DNA of 64,000 bases, taken from Diplonema papillatum (taxonomy: Eukaryota; Euglenozoa; Diplonemea; Diplonemida; Diplonemidae). Where the stretch lies: assembly GCA_030068145.1 (NCBI GenBank), contig JAPJBO010000054.1, forward strand, positions 186,001 through 250,000, in the 5' to 3' direction. Shown piece by piece: positions 1 through 11,135 of the stretch (position 1 is the stretch's first letter; every line of letters begins with the position of its first letter). Position numbers and translations under genes: made by a program. The notes below the pieces were generated by a model. That model had not been told where the DNA came from. It did no database searches and saw only the letters and a list, made by a program, of their open reading frames with translations.

Positions 1-600
1 AAGACGTAGAAAAGAAATAAAAAGGTGGGAAATGGGAGCGTAAGACTCCGTAAATAGGGTGTGAAACCTATAGGGACTGGCCCCCTGCCATTCTGGTTTT
101 CACCGCGGGTTCCGTTATTGCTGACCATTCCAGAAATGGAGCTAAACCGGCGAGTCCTTCAGGTGGGGATTTTCAGTCCGATTCCGGCGCGAACTCAACT
201 TCTTTCGGTTCCATTGTCTTCTTCTGGAGAAGGGACGGGCCCGGGAGAGCTTTGTTTGCGGCGATGTTGTTTGGTGGTACCGGCAATCGCACATCTTCGA
301 GCAGCGGGGCAACCCCTCAAGTACGCCTCAGATGCAAAAAAGTGCGTCAACGCGTTTTTGTGCGTGACATCGATTCAACTTGGTTTGTACTCACACCGCA
401 GACCACAAGGAGACACAAGAGACACGGCAGTGAGCGTCTTCAAATTTTCCGGCGTTGCCGTGATGCACTTCAGGTGTTCCACACCCCCGTCGGCTCCGGT
501 TCCTGGGTCTTTTCAAGTCGGGCGCACACTCTTGCCGTGACGCTTCTCCTGTGCCTCGTTTTCTGAGCCAGTCCTGTGCTAGCCTGATTGAATGTGATAG
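1..600. other. gene-free; diverged D2-type repeat
   Basis: No convincing coding sequence is seen on either strand. Bases 1-160 resemble 8700-8870: both have a G-rich stretch, AGACTCC or GGCTCCC, then GAAACCT, GGGACT and a CCCCCTG block followed by CACCGCGG. This is the tail of dispersed family D2. The rest is unique-looking sequence with nothing recognisable. Confidence 0.5.
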
Positions 601-608
601 ACTATAAA

Positions 609-890
609 TGCTGAGGTTAGAATGCAGAATAACTGTAGCGATGGCCTGCATTACTACTATGATTGCGTGATAGCCTAACGATAGCCTGATAGAATGTGAT
701 AAATGCTGAGGTTACAATGCAGAATATCTGTAGCGATGGCCTACTATAATTGCGTGATAGCCTAACAATAGCCTGATAGAATGTGATAAATGCTGAGGTT
801 ACAATGCAGAATATCTGTAGCGATGGCCTGCATTACTACTATGATGCGTGATAGCCTAACGATAGCCTGTGCTAGCCTGATAGACTGCGT
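609..890. repeat. tandem repeat, ~94-bp unit, three copies
   Basis: The block GCTGAGGTTACAATGCAG, then ATATCTGTAGCGATGGCC, then ATAGCCTAACGATAGCC recurs about every 60-95 bp, with partial deletions between copies. It is not coding. Confidence 0.8.
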
Positions 891-1117
891 TAGACAGCAC
901 CAGGCAGTTAGATGCACTTCCAGGAAAGAGGGGTGGGCTGGCTCATATACGACCCCCCCGCCACATTATTCGGGTGCTTCGAAAATCGTGCGTGCATGAT
1001 TTCCTCTACGCTGGGTTTTTTTGTGGTCTCGCACGAGGGAAAAAACTGTAGCAGCTCAAAAAGGAGAAGGAGAAAAGAATGGTACGGCGCTCTCTTTTTC
1101 TTTTTAGAGTGAAAGCT

Positions 1118-1228
1118 TTTTGTCTGTGCGCACCGAGGCGTGCTCATCTGTTTGTTTGATGAGTTGCAGTTGTAGTGACGCTGCCTACTACGCATTTTCC
1201 GTACCAACGATGTATTGTTAACACAAAA
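1118..1228 (+). repeat. dispersed repeat D3
   Basis: Shares GTGCGCACCGAGGCG, GACGCTGCC and GTACCAACGATG...TTAACACAAAA with copies at 3510-3735, 4470-4575, 53480-53780 and 59836-59930. Confidence 0.65.
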
Positions 1229-1278
1229 GAAGAAGGAAACGAACAGCTGAGCAAGGACAAGGACTCTTGAAGTCTGTG

Positions 1279-1378
<100 letters not shown>

Positions 1379-1626
1379 TTATTTGCGCCATGACACAAAT
1401 CGGGTGCGATTCGTCTTGTATATTTCCTTTTTCTTCCTTTCAACCCTATCGACTTTCCTTTCGGTTCTGAGGCGAAAGGTTGTTGGTCAAGTCTGTTTCG
1501 TACAATGGTGTGCTCCTGGTGTTCCATTCCAAGTTGCTATTCGGCGAAGGGAACCCCTGCGAATTACCGACTTATCGCGCAGTACACGCGGGAGCGGTTG
1601 TATGCAGATCACTTACGGCGGGGAAC

Positions 1627-1941
1627 TTTTCCAAAGTTGACAAGTGGACAACATTTCCAAAGTTGCGCCCGCACTGATGAGACGAAGTAATGATCAGCAT
1701 CAACTCTCGCGTGCATACTAGGTGTAAACCTCTCTGAATGGGGGGGTTTCCTGCACCTAGCACTTTTTCGTTGGCTTCGTTTTTTCCAAAGTTGACAAGT
1801 GGACAACATTTCCAAAGTTGCGCCCGCACTGATGAGACGAAGTAATGATCAGCATCAACTCTCGCGTGCATACTAGGTGTAAACCTCTCTGAATGGGGGG
1901 GTTTCCTGCACCTAGCACTTTTTCGTTGGCTTCGTTTTTTC
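1627..1941. repeat. direct tandem duplication, ~157-bp unit x2
   Basis: The segment from TTTCCAAAGTTGACAAGTGG to CACTTTTTCGTTGGCTTCG occurs twice back to back and is almost identical, so the duplication is recent. Each unit holds its own short internal repeat TTTCCAAAGTTG. Confidence 0.9.
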
Positions 1942-2820
1942 CTCCATGTGTCAACCGTTGTTTGGAAATGTTCCCTTCAGTACACACTGCTGCTGAAAAA
2001 AAGAAGCCTGAGCGATTAGTACGCAGCCAGGCGTCTCTGCGATCTTTGTCCTCCGAGGCTGAATACTTCTCTTTGATTTTTTCCTTCCTTTAATTTCACA
2101 AGGGTTTGTTCAGGTTCCTCCACGGTTCTTTCGTCGAGCCTTCGCAGTTCTGCAACGTAAAGGGAAACGTGAGAATCAGCCCCGGGATCCTTTTTTTTGC
2201 CGACTTGGCACGCAAGAGTCTTGTACTTTCCGACTTCAATTTTTTTTCCTTCTGCGGGTTTATGCGGATCACTCCCCGTCGTGGAGACGGGTGGGCGATA
2301 AAGCGTGAGAACTCAGGTTTTTGCCAGCTGCTCTCTTGGTTCTTTTCTGCCAAGGCTCTCCCCTGGGCAGCTCAGGTAGTTTTCCTTCCCCGTACCGTGT
2401 TGCATAAGGCGGCCCTGGTGTCGGTGGTGACCCAGATGTAAAAACCTGTGGGTCAAACCAAGAGAGAGAGAGAGAGAGAGAGAGACGAGCTAGAGTGCAG
2501 GGACCATCTCTCTCCGGGGAGTTTCCGGTCTCCTCACTTCTCTTCGTACTGCTACGGCGGGCGTAAGTCGCTCCGGTGGCGCGCTGCAGGTTGCGGCTCT
2601 GCTGCAGAGGGTGACGGCACCCTCTGCAGCAGACTGGCCGGCGGAAGAGCTCGCCTCGCGGGGGATCGCCGCCTGTTGTGAACACTGCGGGCCCTCTTTT
2701 TTTTCCCCGCGACTCGGCGGCCTACGGCGGCGGCTACTTTTTCGACGAAGGTGCTGCAGTTGCGGAAGCTCCCAGCGACGGGGCTACCAGCAAACAGCGA
2801 CGGCGTAACGGTGGACGTGC
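1942..2820. other. gene-free; (GA)n with D6-related segment
   Basis: Bases 2461-2485 are (GA)n, followed by GAGTGCAGGGACCATCTCTC and GGAGTTTCCGGTC. The same block lies at 13450-13530, 54600-54660 and 54780-54850. Nothing else is recognised. Confidence 0.55.
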
Positions 2821-2821
2821 T

Positions 2822-3098
2822 TGAAATGGCTATGTGCTCAGCACGGCACTGATCATACCTGCACGGTGTTTCGGTCCTTGAAGCCACAGACATATATTCA
2901 TGTCTGCGGACGGGACACCCCGGTGTGCGTTTGCTTAGCCTGGCGGCTGTTCGTACTAAAGGGAGGGGATTGCAAGAACGTGCTTGGAATGGGTATGTGC
3001 TCAACACCGCACTGGTCCCGTCTGCGCCGTGTTTCGGTCCTTTAAGCCACGGACACATAAGGCGGACCATCATCAGCGCGGAACCTGAGCGTCTGCAG
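2822..3098 (+). repeat. dispersed repeat D7 (partial plus full copy)
   Basis: A partial copy (2822-2900) is followed by a fuller one (2962-3098) with TTGCAAGAACGTGCTTGG and CACGGACACATAAGGCGG. A near-identical copy lies at 52390-52530 and a fragment at 60370-60405. Confidence 0.75.
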
Positions 3099-3509
3099 AT
3101 AGGACTGCGGTGTGAGTCTGGTTTGTCAGGCGGCTGTTCGGACCACCTGTGCTACTAGAGCACAGGCGAATCCGTCACGGGGAGAAGGCCCCTACAACCG
3201 TGTCTGAGCAATCAGTTACTATAGGGGGGGCAGGGCCGAAACAATAACAGTTATTTGGCACACGTCTGGTTGTCTAAAAACACTTGTATTTTTTTGGGGA
3301 CGCATTGCAATGTCTCTGGAAACTGTATACCGCGAGAGTAGGAGCAAGAAAAACGGGAAAACTAGACTTTTCTAGCGTTTATTGCGTTCTAGAGGTTCGG
3401 TGGTTTAGGGTCTCCGGTTGACCATTGAGGCTGTGAGGTAGGGATGTAGGCATGATTACACACTATACCTACGGCTAGCCAAGTTTGTTAGTGTTGCTAC
3501 CGACTTTCT

Positions 3510-3735
3510 TTCGTTGACGGCACGATCCAAACCCTTCGACGTGGTTTCAGGGGGCAATCGATCATGTATATAAGATTAGCTACTAACTACCCGGGCGGTT
3601 CAGTTTCCACACGTTGCGATGCTGCTAAAGCTTTGTTTGTGCGCACTAGGCGGCTTTTCACCTGATCTGGTGAGTTGCTTTTAGTACGCTGCCGACTACC
3701 AAATTTTAGTACCAACAATGCATTATTAACACAAA
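3510..3735 (+). repeat. dispersed repeat D3, long copy
   Basis: Begins near CGTGGTTTCAGG and runs through GGGCGGTTCAGTTTCC, GTTTGTGCGCACTAGGCG and the end block TTTTAGTACCAACAATGC. The 5' half is shared with 63505-63620, which shows that the family is longer than its common ~120-bp remnant. Confidence 0.65.
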
Positions 3736-3942
3736 AAAGACGCTTTGGAGCTTGCCCACAGAAAGGCACTCCTCTGGCCGGTGGCCCGCAACGAAACGGT
3801 TGTCTTTGGGTTGCTTGTGGATCCTGGAGAGGGGGTAGGTTCGTTCTGTGTCAGTACACGCATATTTCGTTGCTGGGTTCTGGATCTCCTCATGGAGAAC
3901 AGTGAGAAGGCGAAGCCGACACTTTCTTTTAGAGTTAAAAAA

Positions 3943-4240
3943 GGTACCAGGGAAAGCCTGCTACACGGGAGCCAAGCTTCACGCGTTCGGCGGTACTGCA
4001 GAGCCACGGGCCTACGGGTCAAGTGTGGCTACCGGTTTCCCAAACTAAAGCATCAAGGCTTGGCGTACCTTGGGGCTTGGCGCTCGCGCTGAACACAAGC
4101 TCGTCGAGACTGTCAGCCGCAGGGCAGAGCGGACGGGTTTGTGGCACTGTGCTGCCTCCGACTCAAGCTTTGCAAGCTGTGGTTGACCGTCAGGTTCCTG
4201 GACCAGGAGCGGCCTTTTTCTTGTTCTTTCTTCTTCTCTT
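3943..4240 (+). repeat. dispersed repeat D5, ~290 bp
   Basis: Starts GGTACCAGGGAAAGCCTGCT and ends near the poly-pyrimidine stretch after CCTGGACCAGGAGCGGCC. Near-identical copies are at 7093-7385 (+) and 20822-21100 (-). Partial copies are at 46805-46960 and 47168-47315. No protein is encoded. Confidence 0.85.
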
Positions 4241-4244
4241 AGAG

Positions 4245-4345
4245 TTAAAGCTCGCGATTCCGGGGGTTTAGGTCTCCGGGTGACCGTTGTAAAATGGGTT
4301 CTCTGAGAACAAGAAAGGTCAATGTGCGGGTTGCTTCTTTGGTGT
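4245..4345 (+). repeat. dispersed repeat D1
   Basis: TTAGAGTTAAAGCTCG followed by CCGGGGGTTTAGGTCTCCGG and TGACCGTTG. Related copies lie at 3370-3430, 5318-5360, 9535-9590, 9693-9760, 40155-40215, 43805-43870, 45828-45905 and 49603-49680. Confidence 0.65.
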
Positions 4346-4469
4346 ACTTTCATTGTGAGCTATGGCTAGCCATGTCCGGGGCTGTTCGTGACAGACACCC
4401 CAAGAACATTCCTTCGAGGGATGTTGTTGTCTTCTTTGGAACAAGGTCGGAATGTCTCGAGAGAGAAAT

Positions 4470-4575
4470 TCGCCAGTTTTGTTTGTGCGCACTAGCTGAA
4501 CTCACCTGCTTCGGCCAGCTTCATGAAGTGCGCTGCCAACTACTAATTTTTAGTACCAGCAATGCATTTGTTAAC
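4470..4575 (+). repeat. dispersed repeat D3
   Basis: TTTTGTTTGTGCGCACTAGC through TAGTACCAGCAATGC. It is immediately followed by a D4 copy. Confidence 0.65.
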
Positions 4576-4585
4576 AACAAGAAAA

Positions 4586-4812
4586 TACTCGAGGGACTGC
4601 CTTGTGCTCATTTCGAAGGAGGTTAGAGGGGGAGAAAACAATACAACTACAAAGTGGGTCTTTTTTTGTTGAACGCTTACGCCCGCCACCAAATCCAGAT
4701 TTACCTGTGTTTCGTGTGGGCTACAGCACATTTACCTCCTTTTTTTGATCTATCGCAACTGGCAGTCTCCTCGAGCATTCCCTACAAAGCAGGTGCTTCT
4801 ACAAAAGAAAAA
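4586..4812 (+). repeat. dispersed repeat D4, ~225 bp
   Basis: Runs from ACTCGAGGGACTGCC through AACGCTTACGCCCGCCAC to AAAGCAGGTGCTT. Copies are at 17290-17513, 21411-21632, 61288-61455 and 63645-63864 (+) and 53505-53733 (-). Its size, lack of coding capacity and nested insertion at 53.5 kb suggest a SINE or MITE. Confidence 0.85.
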
Positions 4813-5579
4813 GACGGAACGGGCCACTTTCCTTTGTATCGGGTACACGTAAACAGAGCAAGGGTCGTTGCGATGAATGGGAGGCATTTTTCACTTTACG
4901 GTCCTTTTTGGAATGTTTCCCCCTTTTGTTTGAAGCAGCGAGAGTCGTCGGCCGCCCTCATCTCTTCGGGCGGGCCGGTTGGGGTCGTTGGTTGATTTGG
5001 TTCTGGTTTCGAGAAATGCGGGGGAGGCGAGAAAGTTTGCGGCGGTCTCCGTCGGTCAGGGTAGTTTGGACTACCTCGGTTCTTTCCTATGGTAACAAGC
5101 TAGCTTGTCTATATCAAAAAGTGTCGGATGGCAGCGTGCTGCGTTAAATCACTCGAAACAGGGTGTAAAAACCGGCTGTGCGCACAAATAGAGCCACGAC
5201 ACTTTTTACACTCGTTCTGGGCTGTTTCGAGTGTTAAGTTTCGTGTTGGTATGTCTGCGGTCGACAGTCAAGGCAGGTGGGGGTTCTTCCTTGGGTGTAG
5301 TGTGGCTGGTACCTTTTAGAGTGAAAGTTCGCTTGAAACTCCGGGGTGGAGGGGTTGAGAAAAGTAAGAGGGTGCTTTTAGTTCGTCTGTTGGGTGGTCT
5401 TTGCAGCTCTGCTTCCTATGTCTGTACTCACACTTTTGTACGTACAGTTCTCTCCTCTTAGCGTACTCCGTGCTTCTTTTACTCACGGGTAGAGAGCTGG
5501 GGCTTCGCTTGACCCTCCGCTTTCGGCAAACAGGAAGGGTAATGCATTTCCCTGGCGAAAAGTCCAAATAAGGCTGTTT
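4813..5579. other. gene-free; D10 and D1 repeats
   Basis: Bases 5060-5190 (D10) match the reverse complement of 61740-61866, sharing GTAGTTTGGACTACCTCGG and AAAAGTGTCGGATGGCAGCG. A short D1 copy lies at 5318-5360. No gene is seen. Confidence 0.6.
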
Positions 5580-5607
5580 GCCCAACGGGGACTAGTCCCC
5601 GTTGGGC
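5580..5607. repeat. perfect 28-bp palindrome
   Basis: Fourteen bases beginning GCCCAACGGGG, centred on ACTAGT, are mirrored exactly by their reverse complement. A partial echo, GGGACTAGTCC, follows about 15 bp later. Confidence 0.9.
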
Positions 5608-6054
5608 ACATTGCACATTGGGACTAGTCCTCCGAAGGCACTTTTCCCTATCCTTTCATACGCGGCAATTCTTCCTCTTTTCCAGACTGTTTCGTGCTCT
5701 TAAGAACCCGTGCCCAGCCAGGGTGGTGAAGTAGAACTGGTCTTCGGCACTCAACTGTGGTACGGCGGGTTTTTGTCACTTGAAAGGGGTAGGGACGGTA
5801 GCTTTCGGAACTGGGAACGTGACGCAGCGGGAGGAAAGGCCTCAATTCTAATGCTCAGGCGGAACACTGCCTCTCTCATGCATTGATGCCGGCAGCAAAT
5901 CGTGCCTTGGGGGTGGGGTGTGGAGGGGAGGATGTCAGTATCAGGCTCCCGGTCGACGGTGGCAGGCAGGACCTCACGGCTGCCGGCCTTTGCGACAGAA
6001 GGTTGCCCGATAGCACCTTCTATGCCCCCCCCCCCCCTAGGGCTAAGTTGGATG

Positions 6055-6145
6055 GAAACGCCGTTTCTTTTAGTTTTTTCGAAATAAGGAAACGGAAACG
6101 GAAACGGAAACGGAAACGTTTCCGTTTCTTTTAAAAGAAACGCCG
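6055..6145. repeat. foldback element with (GGAAAC)n hexamers
   Basis: GGAAACG-type hexamers are followed directly by their complement, GTTTCCGTTTCTTTT, then AAAAGAAACG. The whole can fold as a hairpin. A second copy is at 7478-7580. Confidence 0.75.
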
Positions 6146-7092
6146 GAAGGCTCTTCATGCTGAGGGGTCCTATAAGATACCACTTCGCGGGTCCTTCTGT
6201 GTGTCCGTCGGGTGTCCGTTTCCAGCCAATTTTTGGCTTTCCTTTCAGAGGGCGGGATCACCTTCTTCTTTTGATCTACCAGCGGGCACTTCTCTTCCTC
6301 CGTCTTCTGGCGGGCTCTCTGACTCTTCAGGGCCCTTCCTGGGCTGTTCTTCGACTTGGCTCGGCCCCTTCTTGTGTGTCGTCGCGGTCTCGTTTGTGCA
6401 GAGCAGTCGCCGGTGCTCACCGCTTTCTTTCGTCGGCGATCCGACACGAGCAAATAGGTAACCACAAGCTAATGATGCAGAATGTCGTCACATGTGGATG
6501 TTTTCTGACACCAGATTCCACTCTTCTGTGCCTACCACTTCGTCTTCTGATGCTTCCAACCCACGTTCTCATGTGAGTGGGGCTTTTTGAATCTGCCGTC
6601 CTCTTCTGCATTGTTGGTGGGTTCTTCCTGCCGTCGTTGTCTATGCTCCGACAACACCGCCCCTTCCGGTGACGGTTGCCACCCGTCGTCGTATGCAAGG
6701 TGCACTGTGGCAAGCGATGTTTAACGCACACGTTACTGCGTGGCCATCGCTTTTCTGGCGGGTTCAACATTGCCCCGGCATACGTGTGCCCTTCTCACCT
6801 CCTGATGCTGATTGCACTCACTCTTTGTCTTACACCGCCGAAAGACCCGTCTTGTAGCCTGTGGCGCTGAACGATCGTATCTGTAGAGTCTATTATAGTA
6901 GTTTATTGGAGCGGATGTGCTTTCCCGATCGTCTTCAGCGCGTTGGCCAACAGCCTCGCATAACAGAGCATCGTCGCCACAACAGCCATTGGTGTAAAGA
7001 GCTGCAGACCTCAAAAGTCAGCACAACCGGATGCGTGTGGTTGCGTCTGCTCCACGCGGTCGCAACTCTTATGCTTCTTTCCTCCCTCTTTA
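6146..7092. other. gene-free interval
   Basis: Open frames here are short, overlapping and without recognisable domains. Nothing is supported. Confidence 0.4.
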
Positions 7093-7385
7093 GGTACCAG
7101 GGAAAACCTGCTACACGGGAGCCAAGCTTCACGTGTTCGGCGGTACTGCAGAGCCACGGGCCAAGCGGCCACCGATTTCCCAAACTAAAGCATCAAGGCT
7201 TGGCGCACCTTGGGGCTTGGCGCTCGCGCTGAACACAAGCTCGTCGAGGCGGTCAGCCACAGGGCAAAGCGGACGGGGTTGTGGCACTGTGCTGCCTCGA
7301 CTCAAGCTTTGCAAGCTGTGGTTGACCGTCACGTTCCTGGACCAGGAACGGCCTTTTTCTTTTCTTCTTTCTGTCTTCCTCCCTC
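7093..7385 (+). repeat. dispersed repeat D5
   Basis: Full-length copy, very close to 3943-4240, with a small internal deletion after GGGCC. Confidence 0.85.
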
Positions 7386-7477
7386 TTTTCGGAGCCTCCT
7401 TGTCCACTGGATTGCGGGGTCCGCCGTTCGGAACACATTTCCGGTCGGACCTTCAGCCAGTATACTAGTGGCATACC

Positions 7478-7580
7478 AGCCGTTTCTTTTGAAAAGAAAC
7501 GGCGTTTCCATCCACCGCCAAAAAGAAGGAAACGGAAACGGAAACGGAAACGGAAACGTTTCCAACGTTTCCATCCTACA
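7478..7580. repeat. foldback element with (GGAAAC)n hexamers
   Basis: Begins with the palindrome CCGTTTCTTTT/AAAAGAAACGG and then repeats GGAAAC about four times before GTTTCC. It is related to 6055-6145 by the shared GATGGAAACGCC segment in inverse arrangement. Confidence 0.75.
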
Positions 7581-8600
7581 TAGCCGGGCCCCGGGGTGGT
7601 GTACGAAAGGCGAACTTGAATAAACGACACTGTCGCGTGCATCCCTTCAACAAAAACGTTGGAATCTGGAAAATCCCACTACGGATGATAGCATCTCATT
7701 GTTTTTCTCGGAAAGACATCGAACTTTGTGAATATCGCTCTAGCAGAAGTTCGGGGAAGAGCTGCTGCCTGCGGTGTCAACAGCACCTCAGCTTGCGCAA
7801 GACCCAGAGAACCTTTTGGGACGTTGTTAACCATCCAGACGAGCAACGTTCATAGCTGCCTTCCTCCTGGGTGTCGTTCGCCCTTTTGTTGCTTCCATTT
7901 GTGGCTGCCTGTACGTGATTGTAGTCTCATCTTTGCATGGTATGAACAGTGAAGCACACACACAGGCTGCTAGCCGGTACCAAACGGTGTCCACCCTAAA
8001 ACCATCAACTAATACACCCCCCCCTGGGCCATTTTCCATGAAACTTCCCCCGAAAACACGTTTCCGGGCATTTCTGAGGCGGGTTGCATGTTCTTTTAGG
8101 CTTAAACTGCCGTTAAGTCTACAGGCTGAAAATGTCACCATTTTGACGCAAAAAAAGACCTTTTGACCCCCCCTACCCCCCCCCCCCCCCCCCACCCTCA
8201 GTGCTGCAACAACACGTTCATCTTGACTTACTCATACAATAACATGCGTATATGTACACCACCCCCTCCGGCTCCCTTTTTAGCCTGGGCAGTGATGCTA
8301 GGAGACGGATACGTATCGAGGAGACGCTTCCGTATCCTATCTCTTCCGGATGAGCTAGGATGTGCTAGAATACGTGGTGTACGGAGGGTCGTGAAGGTGG
8401 GGGTACTAAGTAGTATGTGCAGCACAAGTGACAACACCTGCAGCAGAAGGCCATGAAAAACAGCGCTTATATGTCCGCCGCCAAGCCGACAGCGAAAAAG
8501 ACCGCGGCGAAGCCAGTCGCGAAGCCAGCCCCAAGGCTAGCAGCATTGGAGATTCGATGTGGGAGGCCGTCACCCGTGGGAAACAGAAACTTGGTTTGGG
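7581..8600. other. gene-free; poly-C tract
   Basis: A run of about 20 C residues lies at 8174-8193. No gene or known repeat is recognised otherwise. Confidence 0.45.
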
Positions 8601-8604
8601 GGGA

Positions 8605-9060
8605 AAATCTTAGTTTAAGGTTTAGGCAGAGCACTGCCTCTCGGGAATGGTTGATGCCTAGCATCAATTCTTCTTCGAGGAAGATGTTGTCTAGGAAAGG
8701 GATGCAAAATAGAAAGAGGTAAAAAGGGGAGTGTGCGGCTCCCAAAGTGGGGTATGAAACCTTGAGGGACTACCCCCTGTGTTTTTTCACCGCGGTGTTG
8801 AGCCCCTCGTTCTTCGTCTCAGGTTTCGCTCTTGAACGCAGACCATTCCAAAGTCAGAGCTCAGAGAGAGGGGGGGGGGTCTTCGTTTTAGGCTTAGGCA
8901 TAACGCTGCCTCTCATGCATGCTTGATATAGAATCAAGTCTTTTCCGACGAAAAAAGAGGGAGGGAGAGAGTGAGAGAGAGAAAAAAAGAAGGGAGTGCA
9001 AGACTCCGTCCGTTAAAAAAGAAACGGTTTGAAGGGTCGATGAACCATGGGAACTATTAT
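8605..9060 (+). repeat. two copies of dispersed repeat D2
   Basis: 8605-8870 and 8875-9060 each carry the AGGC...CACTGCCTCTC block, a GATGC...GCATCAA hairpin and a downstream G/A-rich section with a GACTCC-type box. Other copies are at 22930-23070, 31380-31590 and 40612-40700. Confidence 0.7.
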
Positions 9061-9239
9061 TAGACGGTCTTGCTGCGCTGCGTTGGGATCTTGAAGGAGG
9101 GGTGGTTCATTTTTTTTTCTTTCTCTTATTTGCTTGTGGTGTTGACCAGTGTTCCCGCCAAGGCCGATGGCCCGGTCTTTTTTTATGGTTCCTGGGCAAT
9201 TAGCCCACTGCACTATCACGACTCCACTGCACCAGCCGG

Positions 9240-9530
9240 TCTTTTTTTTTTTTTTTTTTTTTTTCCCCGACGACAACTCGTGTCAGACTAGCCTACCCGA
9301 AGGCAGTTGATTTCTTTAGGCAAGGTTTCTCTGCCGGCGGAAGTTGTTTGGGTTAGCCTTTTTTTTTTTTTTTTTTTGGGCGAAAAAAGGCCGGCCTTTT
9401 TTTGCCGGGTGTTTTTTTCAAAAATATTTTTTGGTGTCATAAAAGGCCGGTCTTTTCCTTAGCGGGAGCACTGGTATTGACAGCCGCGGGACAACCCGTT
9501 TTTTTCCTCTTTTTTGTGTGTTGTCTTTTT
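9240..9530. repeat. poly-T tracts
   Basis: T runs of about 20 lie at 9242-9263 and 9359-9377, with T-rich sequence between and after. Nothing else is seen. Confidence 0.8.
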
Positions 9531-9534
9531 TTTT

Positions 9535-9903
9535 TTCAAGAGTGAAAGCTAGCTTGATAAACTGACGGCCGGGGATTAAGTGTCTCCGGACGCCTTCCCG
9601 GGTGCTGCGCGCGTTGTGCAGACTCGGGGTGGGGGGTGGGTTTATAATATATTATATATTTTGGAATCATCTTTTTTTGTGTGTTTCCTGGTTTAGAGTG
9701 AAAAAGTCCGCGGCTTGAAATTCCGGGGTTTCATGAAAGTCTCCGGTGACTTCACCAATTTGGGAAATATCCTTTGTGCTCTGAGTGTTCTCAAGAGTTG
9801 CACCAATTTGGGAAATATCCTTTGTGCTCTGAGTGTTCTCAAGAGTTGCACCAATTTGGGAAATATCCTTTGTGCTCTGAGAGTTCTCAAGAGTTGCACC
9901 AGG
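9535..9903 (+). repeat. two D1 copies, the second running into a 48-bp x3 tandem repeat
   Basis: D1 copies lie at 9535-9590 and 9693-9760. From 9757 a 48-bp unit containing TTGGGAAATATCCTTTGTGC and TTCTCAAGAGTTGCACC is repeated three times with one mismatch. 48 is a multiple of 3, so the repeat is open in several frames. No other sign of coding is seen. Confidence 0.85.
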
Positions 9904-10464
9904 TGAGAGAATCGGTGTGTACCTTTGTAGTTGGTCATTGGTGGTTTCGGCCAATATCCACATACCTTGCTTACGGTAGTGGCCTCAGTATGGTGCCGTA
10001 GTAGGTGACTGCCTGTCTTCTTGGCCCCGTAGGACCCGTCTCTTTTCGTGTACTTTTGATTTGTATGTCAACTTCAGTTTAGTACATGCTTGTGTGCTTC
10101 GCCTGTTTCTTCTGTTTCAAGAGCTTGGCTGTTTTACACTCTTCGATTGACAAAGCGAGGTGGGGGGTGGAGTAAGGTCAAGGTCTGGCAGTGGGTTAGC
10201 AAGCTTCCAGTGGACTATATAAGTTGAGTCCTTTTGCTGTGTCACTTCTAGATGCGCCTTTGTGCGTCTTTTTTCGAAGTTGGCCTTTGAAACCGACAAC
10301 AAGCCCACTTCGTAGTAACTGTGGCTGTGGGGCCCATGTTTCAAGCATTTTTGAGCTTTATACGACGGGCACCCCTTTGAAAGTATGAACTCTCTCACAC
10401 TTTCGCTGCTACTTCTTCGACTTGGGCCCTCACAGTTTTGCAGATTAAGACGGGGTTTTATTTG

Positions 10465-10610
10465 TGCGTGCCGGTTGATCGTTTTCCCACTTGTATTTAC
10501 CCTGTGTGTATTCAGGTAAGGAATTCTGATCAACCACCAAAACACGCTGCCTACGTCTTTTTAGCCTGCACAGTACATTGAAGGGCAACCCACAAGATTG
10601 TTAGTACTAA
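10465..10610 (+). repeat. dispersed repeat D9
   Basis: Matches 20058-20215 over about 145 bp, including GCCGGTTGATCGTTTTCCC, AACACGCTGCC and TTTTTAGCCTGCACA. Confidence 0.75.
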
Positions 10611-10737
10611 AAAGTGTGAATTCTCTCACACCTCAGCACTTTTACCTGCTTCTTCTTTTCCTCCCAGGGGCTCTCAGTTCTCTCTCACACTTTTTCTGCA
10701 AACAAAGACTCCGGTCTGTTGGGTTTGGCTTTCTAAC

Positions 10738-10870
10738 TTAACGGGTTCAGGACGATCCAAATCAGCGAAAACGCGGCGCAACCGAACGCGGCGAAGAAGT
10801 GGTTCACATATCGAAGGCTTCGAAGCCGCAGGCGACGTGGGGGCGCGCAGGCATCCAACGAAGGACCCCC
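10738..10870 (-). pseudogene. decayed echo of part of the C2-like gene
   Basis: ATCAGCGAAAACGCGGC, GCGGCGAAGAAGTGGT and GAAGGCTTCG parallel 11340-11430 in the adjacent gene, with deletions. It is a partial copy of coding sequence placed about 0.4 kb downstream of the parent. Confidence 0.6.
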
Positions 10871-11135
10871 TCCCCTCTGAAAGTGTGAACTCTCTCACAC
10901 CCTTTTTGCTGCTGCGTTCTTCTTCTTCTTTTTCTTCTTTCTTCCTCGTCACAGGTTTCGCAGTAACGGTCCCGACTCCCCTTCGAAAGTGTGAATTCGA
11001 GACTTCCTTCTCGTATTTCGTACCTGTCAACCGTCTATTTTTTGTGCGTTTCCTTGGTGTTTTGCTGCAGCGCTGAAGGCTCCAGTGTGCCGGTTTGGCT
11101 TTCGTTTTCTGAACGGAACGTCGGAGGTGGGCGGT

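Larger units (their letters stand above)
10380..11000. repeat. recurrent GTGTGA...TCACAC hairpins
   Basis: The motif GAAAGTGTGAACTCTCTCAC, with small variations, occurs at about 10378, 10612, 10877 and 10985 (the last incomplete). Three have 6-bp GTGTGA/TCACAC stems. They lie just 3' of the C2-like gene, so they may be transcript-end structures or a dispersed repeat. Confidence 0.6.
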
